64,000 bases of DNA from Specibacter cremeus. Lineage in GTDB: Bacteria; Actinomycetota; Actinomycetes; Actinomycetales; Micrococcaceae. This document shows positions 24,147 through 34,827 of the stretch, piece by piece. How positions within the stretch are numbered: the stretch's first letter is position 1; every line of letters begins with the position of its first letter. The notes beneath the pieces were generated by a model. That model was not told the origin of the DNA. It saw only the letters and a list, made by a program, of their open reading frames with translations, and ran no database searches. The position numbers and the translations under genes are program-made. Location of the stretch: contig NZ_RWKQ01000020.1 in the NCBI RefSeq assembly GCF_003946885.1, positions 1 to 64,000 on the forward strand, written 5' to 3'.

Positions 24147-24983
24147 GTGAACTGGATAGAAGCGGCCCTGCTGGGCCTTGTGCAAGGCCTGACCGAATTC
24201 CTCCCCGTTTCCTCCAGTGCCCACCTGTTCGTGGTGGGCAAGTTCCTGCCCTCGGGCGCCGACCCCGGCGCCGCGTTCACCGCGGTGTCGCAGCTGGGCA
24301 CGGAAGCCGCCGTCGTCGTCTTCTTCTGGCGTGACATCGTCCGCATCGTCAAGGCCTGGTTCGGCTCGTTGCGCGGCGCCGTGCCCCGCAACGACCCCGA
24401 CGCCCGCATGGGCTGGCTGGTGATCGTCGGGTCCGTGCCGATCGTCGTCCTGGGGCTGCTGTTCCAGAACGCCATCGAATCAACGCTGCGCAACCTGTGG
24501 ATCGTCGCGACCACCCTGATCGTGTTCGGCCTCATCCTGGCCGTGGCCGACGCCATCGGCACGCAACAACGCAAGCTCGCGGACCTCACCGTCAGGCACG
24601 GCATCCTCTATGGCCTGGCCCAGTCGCTGGCGCTCATCCCGGGCGTCTCCCGGTCCGGCGGCACGATCACGGCCGGCCTGCTCATGGGCTACACGCGCGA
24701 GGCCGCCGCCCGGTACTCCTTCCTGCTGGCCATCCCCGCGGTGGTGGGCTCGGGCCTGTACGAGCTGTACAAGGTGCTGGCCAAGCACGAGGGGGCGCAC
24801 GGGCCATTCAACATCGGCCAGACGGCGTTGGCCACGATCATTGCGTTCGTCGTCGGCTACCTGATCATCGGCTGGTTCCTGAGGTATATCTCCACCAGGA
24901 GCTACCGGGTGTTCGTCTGGTACCGGATCGCCCTCGGCCTGCTGCTGTACATCCTGCTCGGTTTCGGGGTCATCACCGCCTGA
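24147..24983 (+). CDS. uppP: undecaprenyl-diphosphatase UppP (BacA)
   Basis: 278-aa integral membrane phosphatase that recycles undecaprenyl diphosphate to the monophosphate carrier for cell-wall synthesis; its overproduction gives bacitracin resistance. Both signature loops are present: [18 protein letters not shown] (about 10-27) with the conserved E and SSSAH, and [19 protein letters not shown] (about 163-181) with the catalytic SRSGG. About eight membrane helices. GTG 24147 is used because the N-terminus [10 protein letters not shown] fits the family. mshC follows after 15 nt but has its own -10 box. Confidence 0.95.
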   Translation: MNWIEAALLGLVQGLTEFLPVSSSAHLFVVGKFLPSGADPGAAFTAVSQLGTEAAVVVFFWRDIVRIVKAWFGSLRGAVPRNDPDARMGWLVIVGSVPIVVLGLLFQNAIESTLRNLWIVATTLIVFGLILAVADAIGTQQRKLADLTVRHGILYGLAQSLALIPGVSRSGGTITAGLLMGYTREAAARYSFLLAIPAVVGSGLYELYKVLAKHEGAHGPFNIGQTALATIIAFVVGYLIIGWFLRYISTRSYRVFVWYRIALGLLLYILLGFGVITA

Positions 24984-24986
24984 CAC

Positions 24987-24992
24987 TAGGCT
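24987..24992 (+). promoter_or_regulatory. leaderless -10 box, mshC
   Basis: TAGGCT, 6 nt spacer, GTG. It lies only 3 nt after the uppP stop, so mshC can be transcribed independently. Confidence 0.6.
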
Positions 24993-24998
24993 GGGGTA

Positions 24999-26282
24999 GT
25001 GAAAACCTGGAAGTCGCGCCCTGTCCCGGAGTTGCCGGGCTCCATGCCTGCCCTGCAGTTGCACGAAACGACGCAACGGCGCATCATCGCCCTGCCCGCC
25101 GGAGACCCGGTCAGCATGTACGTCTGCGGCATCACCCCCTACGACGCCACGCACATGGGCCATGCCGCCACCTACGTGGCGTTCGACCTGCTCAACAGGG
25201 CCTGGCGGGACGCCGGCCGGTCCGTCACCTACGTGCAGAACGTGACCGACGTCGACGACCCGCTGCTGGAACGGGCGGCGCGCGACGGGGTGGATTGGCG
25301 CCAGCTGGCCCTGGAGCAGACGGAACTGTTCCACGAGGACATGGAGGCGCTGAACGTGCTGGCACCTGACAAGTACATCGGCGCCGTCGAGGCGATCGAC
25401 TGGATCGTGCCCGACATCGAACGGCTCGTGGCCGACGGCCTCGCCTACGCCGTCCCCGGCGCCGGGGGAGAGCCCGACGGCGATATCTACTTCTCCGTCG
25501 ACGCCGCCTCCGCGTCGGGCCGGGGCGGCCTCGACGGGCCGTGGTGGCTGGGCCAGGTCTCCGGGCTGAGCGAGCGCGAGATGGTGCCGGTCTTCGGCGA
25601 ACGCGGCGGCGACCCCGAGCGCCCGGGCAAGCGCAACGCGCTCGACGCCCTGTTGTGGCGGGTCGCCCGGGACGGCGAACCGAGCTGGGACGGGGGGTCG
25701 CTGGGCGCCGGCCGGCCGGGCTGGCATATCGAGTGCACGGTCATCGCCCAACGCTTCCTGCCCCGGCCGTTCACGGTCCAGGGCGGCGGCTCCGACCTGG
25801 TGTTCCCGCACCACGAAATGGGGGCCGGGCACGCCTACGCGCTCGGCCGGGTGCCGTTGGCCCGGCACTACACGCACGCCGGCATGGTGGGCCTGGACGG
25901 CGAGAAGATGAGCAAATCCCGTGGCAACTTGGTGCTGGTCTCGAAACTGCGCGCCGACGGAGTCGAGCCGGACGCCATCCGGCTGGCCATCCTGGCCAAC
26001 CACTACCGGTCCGATTGGTTCTGGACGGACAAGCTGCTGGTCACCGCCACCGCCCGGCTGGACACGTGGCGCCGCGCCGCCGTTCACTCCGGCCAGGGGT
26101 CGGCCGGTCCGTTGCTGGCGCACCTGCGCGCCGCCCTGGCCAACGACCTGGACGCCCCGGCCGCACTGGCCGCCGTCGACGCGTGGGCCGCGGCCGCGTT
26201 GGCCGGATCCGGCGCGCCGAGCGCCCTCGACGAGGCCCTCGTCACCGATGCGTTGGAGGCGCTCCTGGGCATCAGGCTCTAG
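24999..26282 (+). CDS. mshC: mycothiol ligase MshC
   Basis: 427-aa L-cysteine:1D-myo-inosityl 2-amino-2-deoxy-alpha-D-glucopyranoside ligase, the ATP-dependent step that joins cysteine to GlcN-Ins in mycothiol synthesis. It derives from cysteinyl-tRNA synthetase: zinc Cys in [10 protein letters not shown] (about 41-50), the HIGH-like ATHMGHA, the substrate/zinc region [14 protein letters not shown] and [19 protein letters not shown], and KMSKS in [12 protein letters not shown]. The tRNA-binding end of CysRS is missing, as it should be. Its presence means that the organism uses mycothiol. Stop codons of this gene and of the PAC2 gene overlap in CTAG. Confidence 0.97.
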   Translation: MKTWKSRPVPELPGSMPALQLHETTQRRIIALPAGDPVSMYVCGITPYDATHMGHAATYVAFDLLNRAWRDAGRSVTYVQNVTDVDDPLLERAARDGVDWRQLALEQTELFHEDMEALNVLAPDKYIGAVEAIDWIVPDIERLVADGLAYAVPGAGGEPDGDIYFSVDAASASGRGGLDGPWWLGQVSGLSEREMVPVFGERGGDPERPGKRNALDALLWRVARDGEPSWDGGSLGAGRPGWHIECTVIAQRFLPRPFTVQGGGSDLVFPHHEMGAGHAYALGRVPLARHYTHAGMVGLDGEKMSKSRGNLVLVSKLRADGVEPDAIRLAILANHYRSDWFWTDKLLVTATARLDTWRRAAVHSGQGSAGPLLAHLRAALANDLDAPAALAAVDAWAAAALAGSGAPSALDEALVTDALEALLGIRL

Positions 26283-27169
26283 GGCTGGTCCTTGCCGCGC
26301 CGGCGCAGGTAGCGTTCGAACTCCTTGGCGATCGACTCACCGCTTGCCTCGGGCAGGTCGGCGGTGTCCTTGGCCTCCTCGAGCTGGCGCACGTAGGCGG
26401 CGATCTCGGGGTCCTCACCGGCCAGGTCGTTCACGCCGCGCTCCCACGCCTGGGCGTCGTCGGCGAGTTCCGCCGTCGTGAACGGGGTCGCCAGCATGTC
26501 CTCGATGCGGTGCAGCAGCGCCAGCTCCGCCTTCGGGGAGGGGGCCTGGGCCACATAGTGTGGCACGGCCGCCCACAACGCCACCGTCGGCAGGCCGGCC
26601 AGCTGCGCCATCTCATTGAGCACCCCGACGATGCCGATGGGGCCCTCGTATTCGGATGGTTCCAGATTCAGCCGTTCGCGCAGCTCGTTGTCCTCGCACG
26701 TGGCCGTGACGGGGATGGGCCGGGTGTGCGGCACGTCGGCCAGCAACGCGCCCACCAGCACCACGTAGTTGACGTCGAACTCGGCCGCCTTGGCCAACAG
26801 TTCCATCGTGTAGGCCCGCCACCGGTAGGACGGCTCCACGCCGTGCACGAACACGATGTCGATGGGCGTGCCGGGGATGGACGCCCTCGCGATCTTCGTC
26901 ACGGGCCAGCGGATCTTCCGCGATCCGTCGCCGGCGCGGTGGATGGCCGGCCGGGTGAACTGGAAGTCGTAATAGTCGTCCGGCTCCAGCGTGGCGATGC
27001 GCTTCGCCCCCCACAACCGGTGCAGGTATTTCAACGAGTCGCTGGCCGCGTCGCCGGCGTCGTTCCAGCCCTCGAAGGCAGCCAACATCACGGTCACACG
27101 CTCACCGTCCGGTATGGTCCCGAACAGCGCATGGGCCGGATTCTGGTCCCCACCGTTGAAACTCATCAC
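26279..27169 (-). CDS. PAC2-family protein
   Basis: 296-aa protein of the PAC2 (proteasome-assembly-chaperone-like) family, usually found beside mshC in actinobacteria. Seen: [20 protein letters not shown] (about 27-46), [56 protein letters not shown]-terminal helical extension ends [14 protein letters not shown]. Bacterial function is not established. TAGGGT lies 6 nt before the GTG at 27169, which is followed by ATG 27166; either may start a leaderless message. A link to the Pup proteasome a few genes away is only suggested by the family name. Confidence 0.88.
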   Translation of the reverse strand: MMSFNGGDQNPAHALFGTIPDGERVTVMLAAFEGWNDAGDAASDSLKYLHRLWGAKRIATLEPDDYYDFQFTRPAIHRAGDGSRKIRWPVTKIARASIPGTPIDIVFVHGVEPSYRWRAYTMELLAKAAEFDVNYVVLVGALLADVPHTRPIPVTATCEDNELRERLNLEPSEYEGPIGIVGVLNEMAQLAGLPTVALWAAVPHYVAQAPSPKAELALLHRIEDMLATPFTTAELADDAQAWERGVNDLAGEDPEIAAYVRQLEEAKDTADLPEASGESIAKEFERYLRRRGKDQP

Positions 27170-27175
27170 ACCACC

Positions 27176-27181
27176 ACCCTA
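27176..27181 (-). promoter_or_regulatory. leaderless -10 box, PAC2 gene
   Basis: TAGGGT on the minus strand, 6 nt before GTG 27169. Confidence 0.5.
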
Positions 27182-27252
27182 CGACGCCGGAGGTCCCGGA
27201 CGGCCGCATTGCGCCGTCGGATGAAGAACAATCTTCCCCCCGGCGCGCCCCG

Positions 27253-27258
27253 TAGACT
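27253..27258 (+). promoter_or_regulatory. leaderless -10 box, HAD gene
   Basis: TAGACT, 6 nt, ATG 27265. Confidence 0.6.
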
Positions 27259-27264
27259 AGGCCC

Positions 27265-27999
27265 ATGCGATCCCCCTCTTCTTCGCCTGCTTCCGCCGCG
27301 CCCGCCCCGTCCAGTGGATTGGACACCGTGTTGAAGGCGGTCCTGTGGGACATGGACGGCACGCTCGTGGACACCGAACCGTATTGGATCGCCGCCGAAA
27401 CCGAGCTGGTGACGTCCCACGGCGGGCACTGGGGCCATGAGCAGGCGCTGTCCCTGGTGGGCAAGGCCCTTGAGGATTCGGCCGTCGTGTTGCAGGAGGC
27501 GGGCGTCCCTTGGGGGATCCGGGAGATCGTCGACCACCTCACGGAACGGGTGATCGCCCAGGTGCGCCGGGAGCTGCCGTGGCGCCCGGGCGCGCGCGAG
27601 TTGCTGGCCGACCTGCACGGCGCCGGGGTCCGCTGCGCCCTGGTGACCATGAGCGAGGGCCCGCTGGCCGGCGAGATCGCCGCGTCGCTGCCCGGCCCGT
27701 ACTTCGAGTTCCTTGTCACCGGCGACCAGGTGTCGCGGGGCAAGCCCCACCCGGAACCGTACCTGCGCGCCATCGAGCGGTTGCGGGCCACCGATCCCTC
27801 CCTCGGCGCCGGCAATTGCGTGGCCCTGGAGGACTCGGTGCCCGGCGTGGCCTCGGCCGTGGCCGCCGGCCTGCTGACCGTGGGCATCGCGCACCACGTG
27901 CCGCTGGACGACGACGGCGGGCACGTGGCGTGGCCGACGCTGGCGGGCCGGACGACGGCGGACCTGCGGGCGCTGTTGTCCGTGGAGGGCGGCCGATGA
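27265..27999 (+). CDS. HAD-superfamily phosphatase (beta-PGM/Gph-like)
   Basis: 244-aa haloacid-dehalogenase hydrolase. After a Ser/Pro/Ala leader the four motifs are plain: LWDMDGTLVDTEPYW (nucleophile Asp and acid Asp, about 29-43), CALVTMSEG (motif II Thr/Ser), SRGKPHPEPYLRAI (Lys), and VALEDSVPGVASAVAAGL (acidic motif IV). The cap between motif I and II is helical as in subfamily IA. Substrate unknown; sugar phosphates or phosphoglycolate are common for the group. The stop overlaps the start of the M50 protease (ATGA), so the two genes are one unit. Confidence 0.9.
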   Translation: MRSPSSSPASAAPAPSSGLDTVLKAVLWDMDGTLVDTEPYWIAAETELVTSHGGHWGHEQALSLVGKALEDSAVVLQEAGVPWGIREIVDHLTERVIAQVRRELPWRPGARELLADLHGAGVRCALVTMSEGPLAGEIAASLPGPYFEFLVTGDQVSRGKPHPEPYLRAIERLRATDPSLGAGNCVALEDSVPGVASAVAAGLLTVGIAHHVPLDDDGGHVAWPTLAGRTTADLRALLSVEGGR

Positions 28000-29147
28000 C
28001 GGACCAGCCCGCACGCGGCGGCCGGTTCCGCGAGGGCATCCCGCTCGGGCACATTGCCGGGGTGCCGATTGTGCTGGCGCAGTCATGGTTCGTCATCGCC
28101 GCGTTCACGGTGATCGTGTTCGGCCCGCAACTCCAACGCATCCACCCGGACATGGGCATCTGGGGCTACGTCATCGCCTTCTGCTACGCCCTGCTGCTCC
28201 TGTTCTCCGTGCTGGTCCATGAACTCGCCCACGCGTTGAGCGCGAAGATGTACGGCTGGCCCATCCACAAGATCGTGTTGAACCTGTGGGGCGGCCACAC
28301 CGAGTTCGACGGCGGGAAGTCCCGCCCGGGTGCCGCCGTCGTCGTCGCCTTCGCCGGGCCCGTCGCCAACTTCGTGCTCGCCGGCATCGCCTACCTGGTG
28401 TACCTCGCCGCGCCGGCGGGAACCGGGCTGGCCGGCGCCGTCCTGCTCCTGCTGGGCAACATCTTCATCTGGGCGAACCTGCTCATCGGCGGGTTCAACA
28501 TCCTGCCCGGGCTGCCACTTGACGGCGGCCGCCTGGTCGAATCCATCGTCTGGAAGGCGACCGGCAGCCAGGAGAAGGGCACGATCGCGGCGGGTTGGGC
28601 CGGGCGCATCGTCACGATCCTCATCGTCATCGTCGGCCTGGGCTGGCCGGTGTGGCTGGGTGGCGGACCGGACCTGACCACGATCGTGGTGACCTTGTTC
28701 CTGGCCGGGTTCCTGTGGATGGGGGCGTCCGCGTCCATCGCGAACGCGAGGCTGCGCCTGCGCCTGCCGACCGTCACGGCGGGGTCGCTGGCCGTGCCCG
28801 CGGTGGGTGCGCCGGCCACCTGCAGCGTGGCCCAGCTGTGGGCCATGCGCGCCGCGCATCCGTCCGCGCCCATCATCCTGTGCTCGGCCGAGGGCCGCCC
28901 GTCGGCCGTCGTGGACGAACCGTCCCTGGCCAACGTGCCGCCCGCCATCGCCGGCCACACGCCGGCCACGTCGGTCGCCCGCACCCTCGCACCGGGCGCC
29001 TACGTGCCGCAGCAGGCGGCCGGTGCCGAGCTGGTCCAGTACCTGGCCCAGCTGGCAGGCAGCGAGTATGCCGTCATCGACGCCGAGGGTCGGGTCACGG
29101 GCCTGCTGCAACAGGCCGTCGTCGTTGCCGCCCTGCAGGGAAAATGA
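27996..29147 (+). CDS. M50 site-2-protease-type membrane metalloprotease
   Basis: 383-aa membrane protein. The zinc-binding HExxH is in SVLVHELAHALSAKMYG (about 75) and the third ligand Asp in NILPGLPLDGGRLVES (about 175). About six membrane spans. A C-terminal soluble part of about 120 aa begins after IANARLRLRLP and ends GLLQQAVVVAALQ; it resembles a degraded CBS pair. S2P-type enzymes cut membrane-bound regulators; this group has no known substrate. It is coupled to the HAD gene by a 4-nt overlap and lies upstream of trmI, as in related actinobacteria. Confidence 0.88.
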   Translation: MTDQPARGGRFREGIPLGHIAGVPIVLAQSWFVIAAFTVIVFGPQLQRIHPDMGIWGYVIAFCYALLLLFSVLVHELAHALSAKMYGWPIHKIVLNLWGGHTEFDGGKSRPGAAVVVAFAGPVANFVLAGIAYLVYLAAPAGTGLAGAVLLLLGNIFIWANLLIGGFNILPGLPLDGGRLVESIVWKATGSQEKGTIAAGWAGRIVTILIVIVGLGWPVWLGGGPDLTTIVVTLFLAGFLWMGASASIANARLRLRLPTVTAGSLAVPAVGAPATCSVAQLWAMRAAHPSAPIILCSAEGRPSAVVDEPSLANVPPAIAGHTPATSVARTLAPGAYVPQQAAGAELVQYLAQLAGSEYAVIDAEGRVTGLLQQAVVVAALQGK

Positions 29148-29228
29148 CAGGCAACCGGCACGGAAGCCGGGCCGCACCGCCCCGCCTCCGCCACCACGTT
29201 TCGAGCCACACATCCGAAGGACACCCCC

Positions 29229-30314
29229 ATGAGCCACATTGACCCCACCGAGACCGTCCCGGGGCCGGCGGCCCAGCCCGCCGGCCTGCCCCATGGTGCC
29301 GCGATCCGGCGCGGGCCGTTCCGTGCCGGCGAGCGCGTCCAGCTCACCGACGAGCGCGGGCGCATGAACACCATCATGCTGACCCCGGGGACCGCGTACC
29401 ACACGCACAAGGGGTTCCTGAACCACGACGTGATCATCGGCGCGCCCGAGGGGTCCATCGTGGCGAACAACATCGGCCAGCAGTACCAGGCGCTGCGGCC
29501 GCTGCTCTCCGACTTCGTGCTGTCCATGCCGCGTGGTGCGGCCGTCGTCTACCCCAAGGACGCCGGCCAGATCATCACGATGGCCGACATCTACCCGGGC
29601 GCCCGCGTCGTCGAGGCCGGCGTCGGCTCCGGCGCCCTGTCCATCTCGCTGCTGCGTGCCGTGGGCGACGGCGGGTACCTGCACTCGTTCGAACGGCGCG
29701 AGGAGTTCGCGGACATCGCCCGCGGCAACGTCGAGACGATCTTCGGCGGCCCGCACCCGGCCTGGCGGGTCTCGCTGGGCGACTTCCAGGAACAGGTCGT
29801 CGCGCAGGAGGAGCCGGGCAGTGTCGACCGCGTCGTCCTCGACATGCTCGCCCCGTGGGAATGCCTTGACGCGGTCGCCACCGTGCTCGCGCCCGGGGGC
29901 GTGTGGATCAACTACGTCGCCACCGTCACCCAGCTCTCGCGCACGGCCGAGGCCATCCGCGCCGATGGCCGCTTCACCGAGCCGGATGCCTGGGAGTCGA
30001 TGGTCCGCGGCTGGCACCTGGAGGGCCTGGCGGTGCGCCCGGACCACCGGATGGTGGCGCACACCGGCTTCCTGCTGGTGACCCGCCGGCTCGCCGACGG
30101 CGTCACCGGCCTGGCGTTGAAGAAGCGCAACAAGACGGAGTTCACCGACGAGGACCTCAACGCGTGGACGCCGGAGTCCGTGGGGGAGCGGGCCGTCTCG
30201 GACCGCAAGCTGCGCCGGGCCGCCCGCGACGCCGTGTCCACCGTCCAGACGAAGGGCACCCGGCCCAAGGCGTCGCGCGGCGCAACGAACGGCACACCCC
30301 CAGCGGCGTCCTAG
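29229..30314 (+). CDS. trmI: tRNA (adenine-58-N1)-methyltransferase TrmI
   Basis: 361-aa SAM-dependent enzyme that methylates A58 in the T loop of tRNAs. The N-terminal beta domain is RRGPFRAGERVQLTDERGR; the nucleotide fold is ARVVEAGVGSGALSISLLR (SAM loop, about 122-140), HSFERREEF, VDRVVLDMLAPWE (catalytic-site Asp) and GGVWINYVATVTQL. The C-terminal basic tail of about 70 aa (ALKKRNKTEFTDEDLNAWTP) is longer than in thermophile homologues but usual in actinobacteria. AAGGA precedes the ATG. It stands next to mpa in nearly all actinobacterial proteasome loci. Confidence 0.93.
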   Translation: MSHIDPTETVPGPAAQPAGLPHGAAIRRGPFRAGERVQLTDERGRMNTIMLTPGTAYHTHKGFLNHDVIIGAPEGSIVANNIGQQYQALRPLLSDFVLSMPRGAAVVYPKDAGQIITMADIYPGARVVEAGVGSGALSISLLRAVGDGGYLHSFERREEFADIARGNVETIFGGPHPAWRVSLGDFQEQVVAQEEPGSVDRVVLDMLAPWECLDAVATVLAPGGVWINYVATVTQLSRTAEAIRADGRFTEPDAWESMVRGWHLEGLAVRPDHRMVAHTGFLLVTRRLADGVTGLALKKRNKTEFTDEDLNAWTPESVGERAVSDRKLRRAARDAVSTVQTKGTRPKASRGATNGTPPAAS

Positions 30315-30372
30315 CCGGACGCGCTAGGCTCGATAGTGGAACGGCAGCAATGAGCGAAGGGACGGTGGACTC

Positions 30373-32136
30373 ATGAATGATCCAACGACTGGCATACCCA
30401 CAGCAGGCGAGCCGGCACCGCTCCCGGCCCAGCACGCCGCCCTGGAGCGCCAACTGAACGTTCTTCGCGAGAAGGCCCGCAACCTGGACCGCCAACTTGC
30501 CGCCGCCACGACGAACAACACCCGCCTGGTCACCACGCTGGAGGCGGCCAAGACCGAGATCCTGAAGCTGCGCACGGCACTGGAGAACGACGGCCAGCCG
30601 CCGTATTCGTTCGGCACGCTCGTGTCCGTCAACCCGCGGGCGGCCGCCTCGGCCACGGTGCCGGGAACCGCGGCCGGCATCGCCGTCACCGAGGAGACCG
30701 TCGACATCTACGCGGCCGGCCGCAAGATGCGCGTGGGACTGAGCCCGCTGGTCAATGTGAAGTCGCTCAGCGTCGGCCAGGAGGTGCTGCTCAACGAGGC
30801 CTACACCGTCATCGCGGCGCTCGGATTCGAACGCGTCGGCGAGCTGGTCACCGTCAAGGAACTGCTCGGCCGCGACCGCGTGCTGGTGACGGGGCGCGCC
30901 GACGAGGAACGCGTGGTGCGCGTCGCCGGCGCGTTGGCCGCCGCCGGGGTGCGCGTCGGTGACGCGCTCACCATGGACGGGCGCACCGGCTACGCCCTGG
31001 AGAAGATCCCCCGCTCCGAGGTGGAGAACCTGATCCTCGAAGAGGTGCCGGACATCTCCTACGCGGACATCGGCGGGCTGTCGTCGCAGATCGAACAGAT
31101 CCGCGACGCCGTGGAGCTGCCGTTCCTGCACCCGGACCTGTACCGCGAACACGGGTTGAAAGCGCCCAAGGGCATCCTGCTGTACGGCCCGCCCGGGTGC
31201 GGCAAGACGCTCATCGCCAAGGCGGTGGCGAACTCGCTGGCCAAGCGCGCGCGCGAACGCTCCGGCGTCAAGGACCAGAAGAGCTACTTCCTGAACATCA
31301 AGGGCCCGGAGTTGCTCGACAAATATGTCGGCGAGACGGAACGCCAGATCCGGCTGATCTTCTCCCGCGCCCGGGAGAAGGCATCGGACGGCAGCGCCGT
31401 CGTCGTCTTCTTCGACGAGATGGACTCGCTGTTCCGCACGCGCGGCACCGGCGTGTCCTCCGATGTGGAGACGACGATCGTGCCGCAGCTGCTCAGCGAG
31501 ATCGACGGCGTCGAACGGCTCGACAACGTCATCGTCATCGGCGCCTCCAACCGTGAGGACATGATCGACCCGGCCATCCTGCGCCCGGGCCGGCTGGATG
31601 TGAAGGTGAAGATCCTGCGCCCGGACGCGGAGGCCGCCGCGGACATCTTCGCCAAGTACATCACCACGGGCCTGCCCTTCCACCGGGACGACCTGGAGGC
31701 CAACAACGGCAGCCTGCAGGAGACCGTCGACGCCATGATCCAGCGCACCGTGGAGGCCATGTACTCGACCGACAAGTCGAACGAGTACCTCGAAGTCACC
31801 TACGCCAACGGCGACACGGAGATGCTGTACTTCAAGGACTTCAACTCCGGCGCCGTCATCCAGAACGTGGTGGACCGGGCCAAGAAGTACGCCATCAAGG
31901 AACTTCTCACCAGCGGCGAGAAGGGGCTTCGCATCGAACACCTGCTGCGGGCCGTCGTCGACGAATTCCGCGAACACGAGGACATGCCCAACACGACGAA
32001 CCCCGACGACTGGGCACGGATCTCGGGCAAGAAGGGTGAACGCATCACCTACATCCGCACCATCGTCCAGAGCAAGGAAGGCCAGGAGCCGGGCAAGACC
32101 CTGGAGACGGTGACCAACACGGGGCAGTACCTGTGA
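30373..32136 (+). CDS. mpa: proteasomal ATPase Mpa/ARC
   Basis: 587-aa hexameric AAA unfoldase that binds pupylated proteins and feeds them to the 20S proteasome. In order: N-terminal coiled coil ([20 protein letters not shown], about 23-75, the Pup-binding part), double OB region (FGTLVSVNP, then [19 protein letters not shown]), AAA module with Walker [13 protein letters not shown] (about 272), Walker [12 protein letters not shown] and sensor [19 protein letters not shown]. It ends GQYL, the C-terminal penultimate-Tyr motif that opens the proteasome gate. The GTGA overlap with dop shows coupling. Confidence 0.97.
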   Translation: MNDPTTGIPTAGEPAPLPAQHAALERQLNVLREKARNLDRQLAAATTNNTRLVTTLEAAKTEILKLRTALENDGQPPYSFGTLVSVNPRAAASATVPGTAAGIAVTEETVDIYAAGRKMRVGLSPLVNVKSLSVGQEVLLNEAYTVIAALGFERVGELVTVKELLGRDRVLVTGRADEERVVRVAGALAAAGVRVGDALTMDGRTGYALEKIPRSEVENLILEEVPDISYADIGGLSSQIEQIRDAVELPFLHPDLYREHGLKAPKGILLYGPPGCGKTLIAKAVANSLAKRARERSGVKDQKSYFLNIKGPELLDKYVGETERQIRLIFSRAREKASDGSAVVVFFDEMDSLFRTRGTGVSSDVETTIVPQLLSEIDGVERLDNVIVIGASNREDMIDPAILRPGRLDVKVKILRPDAEAAADIFAKYITTGLPFHRDDLEANNGSLQETVDAMIQRTVEAMYSTDKSNEYLEVTYANGDTEMLYFKDFNSGAVIQNVVDRAKKYAIKELLTSGEKGLRIEHLLRAVVDEFREHEDMPNTTNPDDWARISGKKGERITYIRTIVQSKEGQEPGKTLETVTNTGQYL

Positions 32137-33740
32137 GCGCCGTGCGCGTCATGGGCGCGGAGACCGAGTTCGGCATCCACACCCCCGGGCACTCGTCGTT
32201 CAACGCCACCTGGCTGTCCACCCAGGTGGTGCACGCCTATTCGCTGGAGACCGGCCACCGCGCGGCCGCCGGCGGGGAGACGCGGTGGGACTACACGGAC
32301 GAGGACCCGTTGGCGGACGCGCGCGGCTGGGTGGTGCCCCGCAACGAGGCCCACGCCAGCCAGCTCACGGACGAGGAGCAGGAGGTCACGGCCGCCCAGA
32401 TCGCGCTCGAGGGCGGGCTGGCCGAGGCCGCCGACGGCACGATGGGCCCCCTCATGATGAACATGGTGCTGGGCAACGGCGCGCGGCTGTACGTTGACCA
32501 CGCCCACCCCGAATACTCCTCGCCCGAGGTCACCAACCCGTTGGACGCCGTGACGTGGGACGCGGCGGGGGACGTCGTGGCATTGGCCGCGGTCCGGCGC
32601 ATCGCCGCCACGCCCGGGCTGCCGCCCATCACGCTGTACAAGAACAACACGGACAACAAGTCGGCCTCGTACGGCAGCCACGAGAACTACCTGGTGCCGC
32701 GGCACGTGCCGTTCCCGCACCTGGTGACCGGCCTGACGCCGTTCTTCACCACCCGGCAGCTCATCTGCGGCGCCGGGCGCATCGGGCTGGGGCAGGACGG
32801 CTCCCGGGCCGGGTTCCAGGTCAGCGCCCGGGCGGACTTCTTCGAGGCGGAGGTCGGGCTGGAGACCACCATCCGCCGGCCCATCATCAACACCCGCGAC
32901 GAACCCCACGCCACGGCGGACAAGTACCGCCGCCTGCACGTGATCATCGGCGACGCCAACCTGTCCCAGGTGTCGGCGTACCTGAAGTTCGGCACGACGG
33001 CGCTGGTGCTGGACCTGATCGAGAACAACGCCGTCCCCGACGTGGAGATCATGGCCCCGGTCGGCACCCTGCATGCCGTCAGCCACGACTGGCAGCTGCG
33101 GGACAAGTACCGGCTCGCCGACGGCCGCCGCGTGACGGCACTCGATGTGCAGTGGATGTACCTGGAGGCCGCCCGGGCCCTGGCCGAACGCACCGGTGCC
33201 GCCGACCCGGTCACCGGGGACGGCCACACAGCCACCGTGCTGCGGCTCTGGGAGGAGGTTCTGGCCGGGCTCTCCGGCGACGTCTCGAGCGTTGCCGGCA
33301 AGGTCGAGTGGGTGGCGAAACTGGAACTCCTTCAGCAGTTCAGGGACCGGGACGGGCTGGCCTGGACGGACCCCCGGCTGGCGCTGATCGACCTGCAATG
33401 GTCCGACGTCCGGCCGGAGAAGGGCCTGTACCATCGCCTGCTGCAGCGCGGGCGGATGGAGCGGCTGGTTGCGGACGAGGCGATCGGCGCCGCGGCCCTG
33501 AACCCGCCCACGGACACGCGCGCGTACTTCCGTGGCCGATGCATCCGGCAATTCGGCGCCCAGGTGGTGGGCGCGAGCTGGGATTCGGTCATCTTCGAGC
33601 TGCCGCACCAGCGACGCCTGCAACGCGTTCCCACGAAGGAGCCGCTGCGCGGCACGGAGGCGCTGACACGGGAGCTTTTCGACGCCCATCCGGACGCCGC
33701 ATCTTTTTTGGCCGCGTTGCTGGGCACGCCGCGTCGCTGA
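32133..33740 (+). CDS. dop: Pup deamidase/depupylase Dop
   Basis: 535-aa enzyme that turns the C-terminal Gln of Pup into Glu and also removes Pup from substrates. It belongs to the carboxylate-amine ligase fold: [13 protein letters not shown] (metal/ATP site Glu), [20 protein letters not shown] with the catalytic Asp of [36 protein letters not shown] and [10 protein letters not shown]. The insert after GRRVTAL (Dop loop region [20 protein letters not shown], about 64-83) separates it from PafA. GTG 32133 overlaps the mpa stop. Required here because Pup ends in Gln. Confidence 0.96.
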   Translation: MSAVRVMGAETEFGIHTPGHSSFNATWLSTQVVHAYSLETGHRAAAGGETRWDYTDEDPLADARGWVVPRNEAHASQLTDEEQEVTAAQIALEGGLAEAADGTMGPLMMNMVLGNGARLYVDHAHPEYSSPEVTNPLDAVTWDAAGDVVALAAVRRIAATPGLPPITLYKNNTDNKSASYGSHENYLVPRHVPFPHLVTGLTPFFTTRQLICGAGRIGLGQDGSRAGFQVSARADFFEAEVGLETTIRRPIINTRDEPHATADKYRRLHVIIGDANLSQVSAYLKFGTTALVLDLIENNAVPDVEIMAPVGTLHAVSHDWQLRDKYRLADGRRVTALDVQWMYLEAARALAERTGAADPVTGDGHTATVLRLWEEVLAGLSGDVSSVAGKVEWVAKLELLQQFRDRDGLAWTDPRLALIDLQWSDVRPEKGLYHRLLQRGRMERLVADEAIGAAALNPPTDTRAYFRGRCIRQFGAQVVGASWDSVIFELPHQRRLQRVPTKEPLRGTEALTRELFDAHPDAASFLAALLGTPRR

Positions 33741-33795
33741 GTTGTTTTCCGTGGCAGGATGGCAGTAGGAAGCGAGCGACGAAGGAGGAACGGCC

Positions 33796-34002
33796 ATGCC
33801 GGCACAGGAGCAGAGGAACACATCCGGGCGTGACGAGGAAGTGGAGGCCGACGCCGTACCCACTCCCGAACCGGCGCCGGCAGGCGCGGCCGGCAACGCC
33901 CAGACCGCCGGCGTCGACGACCTGCTGGACGAGATCGATGGCGTGCTCGAGGCCAACGCGGAGGAATTCGTGCGCGGCTTCGTCCAAAAGGGCGGCCAGT
34001 AG
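33796..34002 (+). CDS. pup: prokaryotic ubiquitin-like protein Pup
   Basis: 68-aa intrinsically disordered tag. The C-terminal half holds the helix that binds Mpa (GVDDLLDEIDGVLEANAEEF, about 39-58) and the end FVQKGGQ. The last residue is Gln, so deamidation by Dop is needed before PafA can link it to lysines. The N-terminal half is Glu/Pro/Ala-rich. AAGGAGGAA right before the ATG is the strongest ribosome site of the cluster, fitting the need for many copies. The 55-nt gap after dop may contain its own promoter. Confidence 0.97.
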   Translation: MPAQEQRNTSGRDEEVEADAVPTPEPAPAGAAGNAQTAGVDDLLDEIDGVLEANAEEFVRGFVQKGGQ

Positions 34003-34011
34003 GGGGCCGGC

Positions 34012-34827
34012 GTGGACGCGAACCCCGGCCTGCCGGCCGCCATCGCCGCGGCGGCGACGTCGTCGTTCACCGACTTCGTCGCCCGGACCACCCCCGACTT
34101 GCTGCCGTTCGGCCGCACCCTGCCGGCAGGTGACATGCCGGCCACCCCGCACGGCACCACCATCGTGGCCGCCACGTTCGCCGGCGGCGTCCTCATGGCC
34201 GGCGACCGGCGCGCCACCATGGGCTCCACGATCGCCAGCCGCCGGATCGAGAAGGTGTTCGCCGCCGACCGGTTCTCCGTGCTCGGCGTCGCCGGCACGG
34301 CCGGGGTCGCCATCGACATCGTCAAGCTGTTCCAGGTGGAGCTCGAGCACTACGAGAAGATCGAGGACACGCTGCTCAGCCTCGACGGCAAGGCCAACCG
34401 GCTCGGCGCCATGATCCGCGCGAACCTGCCCATGGCCCTGCAGGGCCTGGCCGTGGTGCCGCTGTTCGCCGGCTACGACGACGCCGAGGGCACCGGCCGG
34501 TTGTTCTCCTACGACGTCACAGGCGGCCGTTATGAGGAGCTCGAGCACCACAGCGTCGGTTCCGGCTCCATGTTCGCCCGCGGCGCGCTGAAGAAACTGT
34601 GGACACCCGGGATGACGGAGCCGCAGGCGCTGGCCGTGGCCACCGAGTCCCTCATCGACGCGGCCGACGACGATTCCGCCACCGGCGGCCCGGACCTGGT
34701 CCGGCAGTTGTGGCCGGTCGTGTATTCGGTGACGGCCGACGGCGCCCGCCGGGTCGACGACGACGAGCTCGCCGTCGTCGTGCAGGCCATCCTTGACCGA
34801 CGCACCGCCGAACGCCGGGAGGCCTAG
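34012..34827 (+). CDS. prcB: 20S proteasome beta subunit PrcB
   Basis: 271-aa precursor of the catalytic subunit. A propeptide of 48 residues ends at TPHG; the mature chain starts [21 protein letters not shown] with the N-terminal nucleophile Thr49, Asp (GDRRAT) and Lys (IEKVFAAD) of the Ntn active site. The rest is the usual alpha-beta-beta-alpha sandwich ([52 protein letters not shown]). GTG 34012 lies 9 nt after pup, and prcA begins with the very next base after its stop. Confidence 0.97.
   Translation: MDANPGLPAAIAAAATSSFTDFVARTTPDLLPFGRTLPAGDMPATPHGTTIVAATFAGGVLMAGDRRATMGSTIASRRIEKVFAADRFSVLGVAGTAGVAIDIVKLFQVELEHYEKIEDTLLSLDGKANRLGAMIRANLPMALQGLAVVPLFAGYDDAEGTGRLFSYDVTGGRYEELEHHSVGSGSMFARGALKKLWTPGMTEPQALAVATESLIDAADDDSATGGPDLVRQLWPVVYSVTADGARRVDDDELAVVVQAILDRRTAERREA

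Noticed and set aside
32049-34325. 758-codon minus-strand frame opposite dop and pup
   Set aside because: Antisense shadow; dop and pup are certain from their motifs.
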